Positions 8,115 to 17,609 of a DNA stretch of 64,000 nt are shown here, piece by piece. Origin of the DNA: Emticicia fluvialis (GTDB taxonomy: Bacteria > Bacteroidota > Bacteroidia > Cytophagales > Spirosomataceae); NCBI RefSeq assembly GCF_024793945.1, contig NZ_JANUSD010000002.1:310001-374000 (forward strand), given 5' to 3'. The notes under the pieces are model-generated. The model was given only the letters and a program-made list of their open reading frames with translations. It did not search any database and was not told the DNA's origin. The translations under genes were made by a program, and so were the position numbers. Each line of letters opens with the position of its first letter. The first letter of the stretch is position 1.

Positions 8115-10248
8115 TTATAGAATTGAAAACAATGTGGCGATTCTCAGCTGGAACATGACCACGTCGCCCATGAATGTACTGAATGATGTTTCTATTCCTG
8201 AATTTGAATCACATCTTAAAAATGCTTACGCCGACTCCGAGGTAAAGGGTATAATTATTACCTCAGAAAAAAATGAATTTATAGCAGGCGCAGATGTGAA
8301 AATGCTTTTAAAAAATAACGATAAAGACCCTTCAGAAACCTATAAATTTTCGCTCGACTTTAATAAGATTTTCAGAACACTTGAAACCTGCGGCAAGCCG
8401 GTTGTTGCGGCCATTAACGGCACAGCGCTGGGCGGAGGCTTCGAGGTGTGTCTGTCTTGTCATTACAGAATAGCTTTAGACAACCCCAAAGCACAGATTG
8501 GCTTGCCGGAAGTGCAGCTGGGTTTATTGCCCGGCGGTGGCGGAACACAACGTTTACCACGCCTGATTGGCATGGAACCCGCCTTGCTGTTGATGGTTGA
8601 AGGCAAGCGCATAAGCCCCAAAGAAGCCTTTGGCTATGGTATGGTAAATGATTTGGCCGCCACCAGAGAAGAGCTTATGGAAAAAGCCATGAAGTGGATA
8701 TTAGCGAACCCGAAAGCCATACAACCCTGGGACGAATTTGATAAAAAGACGGGTGCTATTAAAGCGCGCGAAAACTATAAAGTACCGGGTGGTAATGTGC
8801 AGTCGCCAACGGGAATGCGTACCTTTGCCGGTGGCACAGCCATGATTATGGATAAAACCAAAGGGAATTATCCGGCACCGATTGAGATACTTTCTTGTGT
8901 TTATGAAGGCCTACAGGTAAATATTGACAGAGCCATTGCCATAGAAGTACGGCATTTTGTAAAAGTTGCCACCTCAAGAGAAGCAAAAAACCTGATTGGC
9001 GTAATGTTTCTGGGCAAAAACGAAGCCGATAAAGGCGCAAGCCGCCCGAAGGATGTTCCTAAAACTGAGGTAAAGAAACTTGGTATATTAGGAGCTGGCT
9101 TTATGGGTTCGGGCATAGCTTATGTATCGGCAATGGCCGGTATTGAGGTAGTTTTAAAAGATGTAAGTATAGAAGGTGCCGAAAAAGGAAAGGATTATTC
9201 ACGGTCTTTAGTACAAAAAGGGATAGAAAAAGGTAAAACCACTAAAGAAAAAGGAGACCTGTTACTAAGCCTGATTCAGCCAACCGACAAAGCAGCAGAT
9301 TTAAAAGGCTGCGATTTGATAATTGAGGCTGTTTTTGAGAACCGCGAGTTGAAAGCCACCGTAACACAAGAAGCAGAACCCATGCTGGCAGAAGGTGGGG
9401 TGTTTGGCTCTAACACCTCAACTATACCTATCTCAGGCTTAGCAAAGGCATCTGCCAAACCGGAAAACTTCATTGGTATACACTTTTTTTCTCCGGTTGA
9501 TAAAATGATGCTTGTAGAGTTGATTCGTGGTAAGCAAACTTCAGATTATGCAGTGGCATTAGCCGTCGACTACGTAAAGAAAATCAGAAAGACACCTATC
9601 GTGGTAAATGATTCAAGAGGCTTTTACACCTCTCGTTGTTTCAGTACCTATACCAGCGAGGGTATTTATCTGCTAAAAGATGGCGTAGACCCGGTTCTGA
9701 TTGAAAACGCAGGCAAATATGCCGGAATGCCGGTAGGGGCTTTGGCTGTATCTGATGAAGTAGCCCTTGATCTGGCTCTTAAAATTACCAGGCAAAGTAT
9801 TGCGGATGGCGCTTTAACTGAAAGCGATGACACGTATCAGGCTATCAGATTGATGGTGGAAGATTTGGGCCGGTTGGGCAAAAAGAATAAAAAAGGATTT
9901 TATGAGTATCCCGCCGATGGTAAAAAATATCTTTGGGATGGTTTGGCTGAATATTTCCCTGTATCAGATTCGCAGCCTGAAATGGATGAAGTGAAAAAGC
10001 GCCTGCTTTACCGCCAGGTGGTAGAGTCAATCCGTTGTTTTGATGAAGGCGTGCTGACAACAAAACTGGATGGCAATATTGGTTCTATTCTGGCCTGGGG
10101 ATTCCCGCCTTACGCAGGTGGAACGCTCAATTTTCCTGAATTTGTAGGCAAAGAGACTTTTATAAACGAATGTAACCGGTTAGCCAACACTTACGGAGAG
10201 CGATTCAGGCTTACACAAAAACAAGAAGAATTAGTTAGGAACTTATAA
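8104..10248 (+). CDS. fadJ: Bifunctional enoyl-CoA hydratase / 3-hydroxyacyl-CoA dehydrogenase
   Basis: A 714-residue beta-oxidation enzyme. The N-terminal crotonase domain (about 1-190) shows EFIAGADVKML and GTALGGGFEVCLSCHYRIA, the oxyanion-hole and Glu-bearing loops, then GLLPGGGGTQRLPR. A Rossmann NAD-binding domain begins near residue 323 (LGILGAGFMGSGIA), with NTSTIPISGLA and the catalytic His in GIHFFSPVDKM, followed by the C-terminal dimerisation domain. It hydrates enoyl-CoA and oxidises the 3-hydroxyacyl-CoA. No thiolase (fadA/I) gene lies in the window, so the partner is elsewhere. The gene overlaps the upstream gene by 11 bases. Confidence 0.93.
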   Translation: MEINYRIENNVAILSWNMTTSPMNVLNDVSIPEFESHLKNAYADSEVKGIIITSEKNEFIAGADVKMLLKNNDKDPSETYKFSLDFNKIFRTLETCGKPVVAAINGTALGGGFEVCLSCHYRIALDNPKAQIGLPEVQLGLLPGGGGTQRLPRLIGMEPALLLMVEGKRISPKEAFGYGMVNDLAATREELMEKAMKWILANPKAIQPWDEFDKKTGAIKARENYKVPGGNVQSPTGMRTFAGGTAMIMDKTKGNYPAPIEILSCVYEGLQVNIDRAIAIEVRHFVKVATSREAKNLIGVMFLGKNEADKGASRPKDVPKTEVKKLGILGAGFMGSGIAYVSAMAGIEVVLKDVSIEGAEKGKDYSRSLVQKGIEKGKTTKEKGDLLLSLIQPTDKAADLKGCDLIIEAVFENRELKATVTQEAEPMLAEGGVFGSNTSTIPISGLAKASAKPENFIGIHFFSPVDKMMLVELIRGKQTSDYAVALAVDYVKKIRKTPIVVNDSRGFYTSRCFSTYTSEGIYLLKDGVDPVLIENAGKYAGMPVGALAVSDEVALDLALKITRQSIADGALTESDDTYQAIRLMVEDLGRLGKKNKKGFYEYPADGKKYLWDGLAEYFPVSDSQPEMDEVKKRLLYRQVVESIRCFDEGVLTTKLDGNIGSILAWGFPPYAGGTLNFPEFVGKETFINECNRLANTYGERFRLTQKQEELVRNL

Positions 10249-10285
10249 TTACGGCGTTGTAATCAGCTGAATAAAAGAACGATAA

Positions 10286-12001
10286 ATGTACGAAAAGAGG
10301 TGGGCATATAAATCTGTCCCTGATCAACAGGTGGTTAAAACGTTAGCCGGGCAATTGAATATTGATAATACCCTGGCTAATATGATGGTGCAGAGAGGTA
10401 TCAGTAATTTTGAACAGGCAAAAGATTTTTTCCGTCCGCAACTGTCGCATCTGCATGACCCATTCCTGATGGCTGATATGGACAAGGCAGTTGCACGGCT
10501 GGAAGCAGCCATTAATACGAAAGAGAAGATACTTGTTTACGGTGATTATGATGTGGATGGCACCACGGCCGTTGCGCTGGTTTATGGTTTTTTAAGTACT
10601 TTTTACCCAAACATTGAATACTATAACCCCGACCGTTATCTGGAAGGATACGGTGTTTCATTACAGGGTATTGAGTTTGCCGCACAACAGGGCGCTTCTT
10701 TAATTATTTGCCTCGACTGTGGCATAAAAGCGCAAGACAAAGTAAAAATTGCTAAGGAACAGTATAAAATAGATTTTATTGTATGCGACCACCACGAGCC
10801 GGATGAAAACCTGCCTGATGCTGTGGCTGTGCTTGACCCCAAACGCAAAGATTGCGCTTATCCTTACAAAGAATTAACCGGCAATGGAGTGGGCTTTAAG
10901 CTTTTGCAGGCTTATTGTGTCCGAAACAATATTCCATTAACCAAACTGTATCAATATATTGATTTATGCGTAGTTAGTATAGCGTCTGATATAGTACCAA
11001 TTACCGGCGAAAACAGGATTTTTGCCTATTATGGTTTAAAGAAACTGAACGAAAATCCGCAAATTGGACTAAAAGCGTTGAAGAGTGTGGCAGGTTTCAA
11101 TAGTAACATGAGCATTGAAAATGTTGTGTTTGTATTGGGGCCGCGCATAAACGCAGCAGGCAGAATAAAGCATGCCCGTGATGCCGTAAGACTGTTGTTG
11201 TCTGATAATTTTGATGAAGCGCTTGCTTTTGCCGAAGAAATACAAAAACATAATACCGAACGCCGGGGCCATGATACCCGCATGACCGAAGAAGCCCTGG
11301 CCATGATTGAGCAGGATGCCTGGTTGAGTAGTACTGCCAAGAGTACGGTTCTGTACAGAGAAGACTGGCACAAAGGCGTAATTGGAATTGTTGCCAGCCG
11401 CTGTATTGAAAAGTACTACCGGCCAACCATTATTTTTACTAAAACCAAAGAGGCAATGGCTGCCGGTTCGGCACGTTCGGTAGCCGGATTCGATTTGTAT
11501 TCAGCTTTAGAAGAGTGTTCGCATCTGTTAGAGCAATTCGGTGGGCATAAGCATGCTGCGGGTATGACCCTGAGCATCCAAAATATTCAGCCGTTTCAAC
11601 AGGAGTTTGACAAAGTAGTAACCAGGTATATAACAGAAGAGCAGCAAACCCCGGTAATAAATGTAGATTTAAAAATCCGGCTGGCAGACATCACCTCTAA
11701 GTTTCATCGGATAATAAACCAGATGGCGCCGTTCGGGCCGGAAAACATGCAGCCTGTTTTTGTTACAGAAAACCTTACGCTGAAGTACACGCCCCGTATC
11801 ATGAAAGAAAAGCACCTGAAACTGGAGCTTCTGGAAGAAGATACCGGTGCTGTCTTTACGGCTGTTGGTTTTGGTATGGTAGAAGAACACTTCAGGAGGC
11901 TGACACAACAGAAGTATTTCAGAATTGCCTACCAGATTGAAGAGAACACTTTCAATAATAAAACTACTTTGCAGTTAATGCTGAAAGACATTAAGTATTA
12001 G
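10286..12001 (+). CDS. recJ: Single-stranded-DNA-specific exonuclease RecJ
   Basis: A 571-residue 5'-3' single-strand DNA exonuclease of recombination and mismatch repair. DHH-domain motifs are seen: VYGDYDVDGTTAVAL (about residue 86), CLDCG, VCDHHEPDE, and GPRINAAGR. The DHHA1 motif FGGHKHAAGM and the C-terminal OB-type domain follow. Length is typical. It lies 37 bases after fadJ and converges with the DinB-like gene. Confidence 0.95.
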   Translation: MYEKRWAYKSVPDQQVVKTLAGQLNIDNTLANMMVQRGISNFEQAKDFFRPQLSHLHDPFLMADMDKAVARLEAAINTKEKILVYGDYDVDGTTAVALVYGFLSTFYPNIEYYNPDRYLEGYGVSLQGIEFAAQQGASLIICLDCGIKAQDKVKIAKEQYKIDFIVCDHHEPDENLPDAVAVLDPKRKDCAYPYKELTGNGVGFKLLQAYCVRNNIPLTKLYQYIDLCVVSIASDIVPITGENRIFAYYGLKKLNENPQIGLKALKSVAGFNSNMSIENVVFVLGPRINAAGRIKHARDAVRLLLSDNFDEALAFAEEIQKHNTERRGHDTRMTEEALAMIEQDAWLSSTAKSTVLYREDWHKGVIGIVASRCIEKYYRPTIIFTKTKEAMAAGSARSVAGFDLYSALEECSHLLEQFGGHKHAAGMTLSIQNIQPFQQEFDKVVTRYITEEQQTPVINVDLKIRLADITSKFHRIINQMAPFGPENMQPVFVTENLTLKYTPRIMKEKHLKLELLEEDTGAVFTAVGFGMVEEHFRRLTQQKYFRIAYQIEENTFNNKTTLQLMLKDIKY

Positions 12002-12040
12002 AAAATCATAAGAGGGAAAGGCCTGTGCCGTCCCCTTTTA

Positions 12041-12649
12041 CTATGCTATCTTCTCATAACTCTTTAGTGCATCTAATACTCTGCCTGCCTGTTGAATATG
12101 GCGTTCATTGTGTGCTATGATAAACTGAAACACATCGCCCAGTTTTAATTTTATAAATTTCCCAATTGAAATAGGTATTCGAATCGCATTCAAATCTACC
12201 TTTCCGGCTTCTTTCAAATACCGGAGCAATGTTTCCTGTTGATTAATGAACTCGGCCATTACTTCGTGCGCATTCAGGTCAGGAGCGGGTATATGCCCTT
12301 TAAATGCTTTGTATTTTTTGGTGTTTGATGGTAACATCATCCGGGTAAAGTAGCGGCCCAGCCAACTGCTCTTAAAAGTATCATTGAACGGTTTTTCCTG
12401 ATTTTCTCTAATGCCTTTTTCAATTTGTGGCAGGTAGTATAAGCCGTAGCTGTTCAGGTGTTCAAAACATTGGGCAATGCTCCACCCACCATTATAAGGC
12501 GGCTTCAATAAGATATCTCCATTCAGGTTCTGAAAAGTGCTGATGGCTGCATGCAGGTGGTTTTCTACCTCGTTCTCCAATTTTTCCAGCAATTGTATTT
12601 TATCAACTTTCTCCATGTAAGCTATTTTGTTTTCTACTGCAAAATTCAT
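12041..12649 (-). CDS. DinB-like (DfsB) four-helix protein
   Basis: A 202-residue protein of the DinB/YfiT four-helix fold. The metal-binding histidines are at the expected places: an N-terminal His in GGWSIAQCFEHLNSYG and a C-terminal HNERHIQQA pair. Family members are often thiol-dependent S-transferases or hydrolases; the substrate here is unknown. An alternative ATG at 12616 would shorten the N-terminus by 11 residues. The gene converges on recJ, and the next minus-strand gene upstream is a Crp/Fnr regulator. Confidence 0.8.
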   Translation of the reverse strand: MNFAVENKIAYMEKVDKIQLLEKLENEVENHLHAAISTFQNLNGDILLKPPYNGGWSIAQCFEHLNSYGLYYLPQIEKGIRENQEKPFNDTFKSSWLGRYFTRMMLPSNTKKYKAFKGHIPAPDLNAHEVMAEFINQQETLLRYLKEAGKVDLNAIRIPISIGKFIKLKLGDVFQFIIAHNERHIQQAGRVLDALKSYEKIA

Positions 12650-12688
12650 CAGGCCAGACTTCTTAATTCTTGGTATTTACCAATATTT

Positions 12689-13273
12689 CTAAATTTTTAT
12701 CCGGTTAATAAACTTGCTGAAGTTGGTGGCATCCATACCCAGATAATTGGCCAGATACTTATGTGGCACCAGTTGCAGAATATGCGGGCTGCGTTTCAGC
12801 AACTCCATAAAGCGTTCTTCGGCTGAATAACATTGCAATTCAACCAGTCTGGTCAGTAAACCAGACAACGCGTGTGTAGTTCCCTGTCTGATAAGTGTTT
12901 CAATGGCGGGTCGGCTTTGCATAAGTATCTTTAGCTCGCTTACGGGCGCCCGAAGAAAAATCGAGGGTGTCAGGGTTTCATAAAAATATTTTGAGGGCGT
13001 TTGCAATAGCAATGAATCAAGCACACCACCAAACGAAGGACAATAAGTGAAAACCAGTGTTGCTTCCCTGTTTTGCTCGTCAAAATAATACACTCTCTGC
13101 ACGCCATCTATAACAAAGTAGAGATACCTTTCTTTTTCGCCCATAGCAGTTAACAGCTCTTTTCTTTTGGCTGTGAAGGGCCTCCAGTGTGTCGAAAACT
13201 CCTTCCAGTCAGCATCAGATAAAGGGTGGATGCCTGATACCAATTGCTTCAGTTGAAGTAAAGCTGTTTGCAT
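12689..13273 (-). CDS. Crp/Fnr family transcriptional regulator
   Basis: A 194-residue regulator with an N-terminal cyclic-nucleotide-binding-like beta barrel (about residues 20-120) and a C-terminal helix-turn-helix segment (LVPHKYLANYLGMDATNFSKFINR). It has no Fe-S cysteine set of the Fnr type. In Bacteroidota, such short Crp-like proteins often regulate an adjacent gene; here the neighbour is the DinB-like gene, 39 bases downstream. Its ligand is unknown. Confidence 0.85.
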   Translation of the reverse strand: MQTALLQLKQLVSGIHPLSDADWKEFSTHWRPFTAKRKELLTAMGEKERYLYFVIDGVQRVYYFDEQNREATLVFTYCPSFGGVLDSLLLQTPSKYFYETLTPSIFLRAPVSELKILMQSRPAIETLIRQGTTHALSGLLTRLVELQCYSAEERFMELLKRSPHILQLVPHKYLANYLGMDATNFSKFINRIKI

Positions 13274-13360
13274 GAAAAAAAGGGGTTTGGATGTTACGCC
13301 AAATATAAGGCCCTGACAATGATTTAATAAATATTAACAAGATTTATGAAGAAAAGACGT

Positions 13361-13368
13361 TAGTTTTG
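13361..13368 (+). promoter_or_regulatory. -7 element for lptB
   Basis: TAGTTTTG fits TAnnTTTG and lies 26 bases before the lptB ATG at 13395. No exact -33 TTTG was found at the usual distance. Confidence 0.4.
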
Positions 13369-13394
13369 CAAAAGAAACGGCTGAATAGCAAGAG

Positions 13395-14132
13395 ATGATT
13401 CTACGTACTGAAAACCTTATTAAAAAATACGGGCAACGCTTAGTTAACAATAACGTAAGTTATCAGGTAGCACAAGGTGAAATTGTGGGGCTGCTTGGTC
13501 CTAACGGTGCCGGAAAAACCACGTCGTTTTATATGGCCACTGGTCTGGTAAAACCCAATAGTGGTAAGGTTTGGCTTGATGACCTCGATATTACTGCCCT
13601 GCCTATGTACAAGCGTGCCAAACTGGGTGTAGGGTATCTGGCACAAGAACCCTCGGTGTTCAGGCAATTAACGGTTGAAGAGAATATCCTGGGGGTGCTG
13701 GAACTGGCAAAACCCGGCATGACAAAAGCAGAGCGAAAAGAGAAAACCGAAACCTTGCTGGAGGAGTTCAGCCTTACGCATGTCAGAAAAAATAAAGGAA
13801 TTGTTTGTTCGGGTGGCGAACGCCGACGTACAGAAATTGCCCGCGCATTAGCTGTTGACCCCAAGTTTATATTGTTAGACGAACCCTTTGCAGGTGTAGA
13901 CCCCATTGCCGTAGAAGAGATTCAGGGTATTGTTGCCAAGCTCAAACACCGTAATATCGGCATTCTGATAACCGACCATAACGTAAACGAAACCCTTTCG
14001 ATTACCGACAGAGCCTATCTGTTGTTTGAAGGTAAAATTCTACGGCAGGGTACAGCCGAAGAACTGGCAGGTGATGAACTGGTACGAAAGGTATATCTGG
14101 GCCAGCACTTCGAGCTGAAACGCAAAATTTAA
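13395..14132 (+). CDS. lptB: LPS export ABC transporter ATPase LptB
   Basis: A 245-residue ABC ATPase that powers LPS extraction by LptFG. Walker A GPNGAGKTT is at residues 35-43, followed by the Q-loop (YLAQEPSVF), the signature VCSGGERRR, Walker B LLDEPFAGVDP and the switch His (ITDHN). The NVNET and LLFEGKI segments are typical of LptB. It stands alone: lptA, lptC and lptFG are not in the window, as is common in Bacteroidota. Confidence 0.94.
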   Translation: MILRTENLIKKYGQRLVNNNVSYQVAQGEIVGLLGPNGAGKTTSFYMATGLVKPNSGKVWLDDLDITALPMYKRAKLGVGYLAQEPSVFRQLTVEENILGVLELAKPGMTKAERKEKTETLLEEFSLTHVRKNKGIVCSGGERRRTEIARALAVDPKFILLDEPFAGVDPIAVEEIQGIVAKLKHRNIGILITDHNVNETLSITDRAYLLFEGKILRQGTAEELAGDELVRKVYLGQHFELKRKI

Positions 14133-14275
14133 ACGGTTTTCTGAGAAGATATTCTTTTTTCAGGCATTGAATACCTAATATTTTATTTAAAATAAATTCA
14201 TTTACCGGTACTTGTATAGGAACCGGAAATTTGCTAATTTGTATCTTCATACAATCACTTAAACAATTTTTAACT

Positions 14276-14995
14276 ATGGCTAATCCGGTATTTTCGGAAA
14301 AAACATTTACAAAGATTGACCTTGCTTATAGCAATGGCGAGGTCATGACAGTACAAAGTACACTCACCAAAGTAGGTATTTTGTTATTCATTCTATTAGC
14401 ATCTTCGGCCGTTTCCTGGGTGGGTTTACTAGAAGGTTGGAGCATTGCCCCGATGTTGATACCCGCCGGATGCATAGGCGGCCTTCTGTGTGCCGTTGTG
14501 CTGGCATTTAAAAAAGAATGGGCACCGCAGCTGGCACCTACTTATGCTTTGTTAGAAGGTTTAGCTATTGGTGCAATTTCTGCCATTTTTCATCAATTTG
14601 CTTTTATTGCGGCAGGTCTTACTTTCGGAGTTGTATTTGTTATGTGGGTATTATATAAAACCGGTATCATTAAAGCTACCAGAGGTTTTATGGTTGGCGT
14701 TGCCGCGGCTACCGGCGCTGTTTTTCTGTTGTATATGCTTACCTGGATTTTAGGTATGTTCAGCATCAGTATTCCTTATATTCATCAAGGCGGTACCATC
14801 GGTATCATCTTCTCAGGCGTGGTTGTAACCATTGCTGCCATGAATCTGATTATCGATTTCCACCTGATTGAAGAAGGAGCACGTATGCAATTGCCAAAAT
14901 ATATGGAGTGGTATTCAGCCTTCGGACTGATGGTAACAATAATATGGCTTTATTTAGAGATTCTGAAATTATTAGCCAAGTTGGCGCGTAGATAA
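14276..14995 (+). CDS. Bax inhibitor-1/YccA family membrane protein
   Basis: A 239-residue protein with about seven transmembrane helices. Family signatures seen are the YALLEGLAIGAIS loop, the glycine-rich helix pairs, and the DFHLIEEGARMQLPKYMEWYSAFGL block, typical of YccA/BI-1 proteins near the C-terminus. The ATG at 14276 is preferred over an in-frame TTG at 14231, which would add 15 residues. Function in bacteria is unclear; some members are Ca2+ leak channels or FtsH substrates. A strong terminator follows. Confidence 0.88.
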   Translation: MANPVFSEKTFTKIDLAYSNGEVMTVQSTLTKVGILLFILLASSAVSWVGLLEGWSIAPMLIPAGCIGGLLCAVVLAFKKEWAPQLAPTYALLEGLAIGAISAIFHQFAFIAAGLTFGVVFVMWVLYKTGIIKATRGFMVGVAAATGAVFLLYMLTWILGMFSISIPYIHQGGTIGIIFSGVVVTIAAMNLIIDFHLIEEGARMQLPKYMEWYSAFGLMVTIIWLYLEILKLLAKLARR

Positions 14996-15016
14996 TATCC
15001 ATTAATCAATATTTTA

Positions 15017-15051
15017 TGAAAGCCTGCCTTAACCGCAGGCTTTCATTTTTT
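15017..15051 (+). terminator. Rho-independent terminator after the BI-1 family gene
   Basis: 11-bp perfect stem (15017-15027 with 15035-15045), 7-base loop, then six T. It closes the plus-strand gene that ends at 14995 and faces the minus-strand DUF4173 gene. Confidence 0.9.
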
Positions 15052-15059
15052 GTGCCGTT

Positions 15060-16607
15060 TTAATAAGCACTTTCAGGGGTATTAGACCCAGGTTGTTTAT
15101 TAGGTATTTCAATTTTTTTGTCTTTAAAATAGTTAACCGCTTTGCTGTTTGATAAATCCCAGGATACCCAGTTGTATCCCTTTTGTTTTTTGAGATAATA
15201 ACTGATTCGTATATTAAGCCTGTCGGTATCATATAGCTTATTAAAATGATTATGTATCCTGCTGCTTTCTTCTATCTTCGATCTGTTTTCATACAACAAA
15301 GGAAGTGTTCGGTCTGAGAGCGTATTCAAATAATAGTAATCAATGTCTGCTGCTTTTTGGGTAGATAGATTATACTGCACAATCATGCTGTCCCAATCAA
15401 AAAGTGTAAAACTTACCAGTGATAAAAGTAAACCCCAACACGCCTGTTTGAAAGAATGCAGGATTGTGTATTTATGCTTGATTTTGAGCCAAAGTAAAAT
15501 TAAACCGATAGTAGTAATTAGCAGTAAGAAAATTACGACTATGCGACCGTGAGCGAGCCCATAATTGGTAATATACTCATAATTTCGTAGGAGAACCGAG
15601 ATAATCAGGAAACCGTTCTGAATAATCCATACGTAGGAAGCCACAACAAGCCACCGGTTGCCGGGCAGGAAATTGAGCTCATTACGGAAGTAATAGATTA
15701 GAATAAATATTGAAAGTACAATGCTTAGAATAAGCAGGTAGGTTCCCTCATGTACGAGTTTAGACAACTCATGCGCTGATTTTAAGTCTGCTCCCAGATT
15801 AAACCACAAGAATTTTATGTCAATAATGTTAATGATAAGCAGTAAAATATTAACCGATACAATTAGTAATAGCGCAGTGCTGTATTCATTAATTGCCGAC
15901 TTTTCATTGGGTTTTTCCGGGGTAGCAATTGTTCCAGGTCTTTGTTTGATTTGGTACAGATTATTTACTCGTCCCCAGTTAAACAATACACTGAAAATAA
16001 AGCCGGCACCGAATAGCAGAAAGATGAAATGACCTATCGAAAAATCAGTAAAAAACCTTTCCATGGCCTCAAAAAGCCAGGCAAAGGGGGTTGTAACTAT
16101 GTCACTAAAAATTGGATTGGCTGATTTAAAAATAAGCAGGAAAACCGCAAAAGCAATAATTGGAATCAGCAACAATTGTGCAATGCTGACCGATTTACCC
16201 AGAAGCTGATTCTTATTGTTTAGCTTGTTTTTGGTTTCGGCAAGCAGGAGCAGGGGTTCAAAGGTAGTCATAAGCAGGTTTAGTCCATACTGCCATAAGG
16301 CGCCGCCAACACTTGTAAGTTCACGCCGGTGTATAAAACCTGTCAGAACCAAGAAACATAACAAATGCACTAATATACTGAGAACAGAATTATAAACAAT
16401 TACCATAGCACCTGTCAGCAATACCGTACCCAAAGCAACACGCAAGGGTATGGTGTCAAATTTTATTTTGTTATACAGGGCCAGCAAGGCAATGAGTGAG
16501 GTATTGAAATGCAAGAGATTGATGCCGAATTTCTCAAGCCAGAAAAAATAATTAAAAACGATGGTAAGTATTACTACTGATAGTAAACGAAAACTTAGCT
16601 GATTCAT
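15060..16607 (-). CDS. DUF4173 domain-containing polytopic membrane protein
   Basis: A 515-residue protein with about a dozen predicted transmembrane helices over residues 1-420. The C-terminal soluble part (about 425-515) is not membrane spanning. The LFDWDSMIVQYNL and DIDYYYLNTLSD blocks are typical of the DUF4173 family, which in Bacteroidota is regularly found beside a small winged-helix regulator, as here (16660-16953). Function is unknown. An operator-like palindrome (16629-16643) lies directly upstream of its start and recurs upstream of the DUF1361 gene at 18635. Confidence 0.82.
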   Translation of the reverse strand: MNQLSFRLLSVVILTIVFNYFFWLEKFGINLLHFNTSLIALLALYNKIKFDTIPLRVALGTVLLTGAMVIVYNSVLSILVHLLCFLVLTGFIHRRELTSVGGALWQYGLNLLMTTFEPLLLLAETKNKLNNKNQLLGKSVSIAQLLLIPIIAFAVFLLIFKSANPIFSDIVTTPFAWLFEAMERFFTDFSIGHFIFLLFGAGFIFSVLFNWGRVNNLYQIKQRPGTIATPEKPNEKSAINEYSTALLLIVSVNILLLIINIIDIKFLWFNLGADLKSAHELSKLVHEGTYLLILSIVLSIFILIYYFRNELNFLPGNRWLVVASYVWIIQNGFLIISVLLRNYEYITNYGLAHGRIVVIFLLLITTIGLILLWLKIKHKYTILHSFKQACWGLLLSLVSFTLFDWDSMIVQYNLSTQKAADIDYYYLNTLSDRTLPLLYENRSKIEESSRIHNHFNKLYDTDRLNIRISYYLKKQKGYNWVSWDLSNSKAVNYFKDKKIEIPNKQPGSNTPESAY

Positions 16608-16628
16608 AAATATATAGTTAAAAAGTTC

Positions 16629-16643
16629 TTTGTTTTACAAAGT
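16629..16643. promoter_or_regulatory. Palindromic operator upstream of the DUF4173 gene
   Basis: CTTTG-TTTTA-CAAAG, 22 bases before the DUF4173 start codon. The same palindrome, extended to six-base arms, lies at 18650-18666. The adjacent HTH_34-type regulator is the obvious candidate binder. Confidence 0.6.
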
Positions 16644-16659
16644 AAAATGGCAAAAAAAA

Positions 16660-16953
16660 TCATGTCCCTTTAATAAATTTCTCCAACTCGTTCAGGTGTT
16701 CGTTAAAAGCCTTTTTGCCTGGCTCAGTTGCCGAATAAACGGTATTGGGTTTGCGGCCTACAAATTCTTTTCTGAACGAAATGTAATTAGCTTCTTCCAG
16801 TGCGCGTAGGTGTGTGGCAAGGTTACCGTCAGTCAAAGACAATATCTCTTTCATGGCATTAAAAGAGACGTCGTCATTCACCATCAGCACCGACATGATG
16901 CCCAGCCTGGCCTTGCTTTCAAATGCTTTATTAAAATTCTGAAGTAAATTCAT
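16660..16953 (-). CDS. Winged-helix transcriptional regulator (HTH_34-like)
   Basis: A 97-residue DNA-binding protein. A winged helix-turn-helix spans about residues 15-80: FESKARLGIMSVL, the recognition-helix area LTDGNLATHLRALEEANYI, and a wing with FRKEFVGRKPNTVYS, then a short Lys-rich helix. The pattern matches the MarR/ArsR-like HTH_34 group found next to DUF4173 genes. The ATG at 16953 is preferred over a GTG at 16962. It is proposed to bind the CTTTG-N5-CAAAG palindrome seen at both ends of the cluster; this is inference from position. Confidence 0.85.
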   Translation of the reverse strand: MNLLQNFNKAFESKARLGIMSVLMVNDDVSFNAMKEILSLTDGNLATHLRALEEANYISFRKEFVGRKPNTVYSATEPGKKAFNEHLNELEKFIKGT

Positions 16954-16997
16954 ATTATTCACCAGCGTCAGGCGCTTTTAGCTACCTGGCGCCAAAA

Positions 16998-17609
16998 CTA
17001 TTTTCTATCATATCTGAAATACACCACTAATCCATAAATAATGTGCAACCCACCAAACCCAATTGCCCAGAACAGCAAATTCCATTTTGCCAAAAACAAA
17101 GCCACAATACCCAGCACAATCTCACTTATGCCCAGATAAAAAGTATCATGAACAGTATATTTACTGGCATTTACCAGCGCAATGCCATAAAAAACAAGTG
17201 TAGTTGGAAAACAAAGCCAGAAAAATCCGTGATACAGCAACCCCAAGCCGAAGATACCTCCGGCAAATAACGGAATAAGCATGCTTGTCAGCAAGCGTTT
17301 TGAAGTAGATGTCCAGACATCCAACCCTTTTTTACGGGCTTTTCTTACAGTAAAAAACACTCCTGTTACCAGTGCAGACACCAACACAAGGGCTGCGTCA
17401 AGCAGCAGTGCCGGAACAATCTCATGCCTGACGGCCGGGTCAAACAACTGATATAAACCATCAACATGAATTTTCTGGTGTGCATACCAGGCACCTATTA
17501 AAGCACAGATACCGGCTGAAATACCGGAAAACCCGCTTAAGGAAAGAAACTTAGACGAACGTTCCATCAGAGAGCGTATTTCCTTCAGTTGTTCTAGGTG
17601 CTCGTTCAT
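16998..17609 (-). CDS. Polytopic membrane protein of unknown function
   Basis: A 203-residue protein with about five transmembrane helices, preceded by a cytoplasmic amphipathic segment (LEQLKEIRSLMERSSKFLSL). It was not assigned to a named family. It overlaps the undecaprenol kinase gene upstream by 4 bases and is followed after 44 bases by the winged-helix regulator, so it is probably a target of that regulator. Similar genes next to HTH_34 regulators occur in Bacteroidota. Confidence 0.75.
   Translation of the reverse strand: MNEHLEQLKEIRSLMERSSKFLSLSGFSGISAGICALIGAWYAHQKIHVDGLYQLFDPAVRHEIVPALLLDAALVLVSALVTGVFFTVRKARKKGLDVWTSTSKRLLTSMLIPLFAGGIFGLGLLYHGFFWLCFPTTLVFYGIALVNASKYTVHDTFYLGISEIVLGIVALFLAKWNLLFWAIGFGGLHIIYGLVVYFRYDRK

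Noticed and set aside
12002..12040. Candidate terminator between recJ and the DinB-like gene
   Set aside because: The stem is short and imperfect and has no T-run in either direction that would make it convincing.
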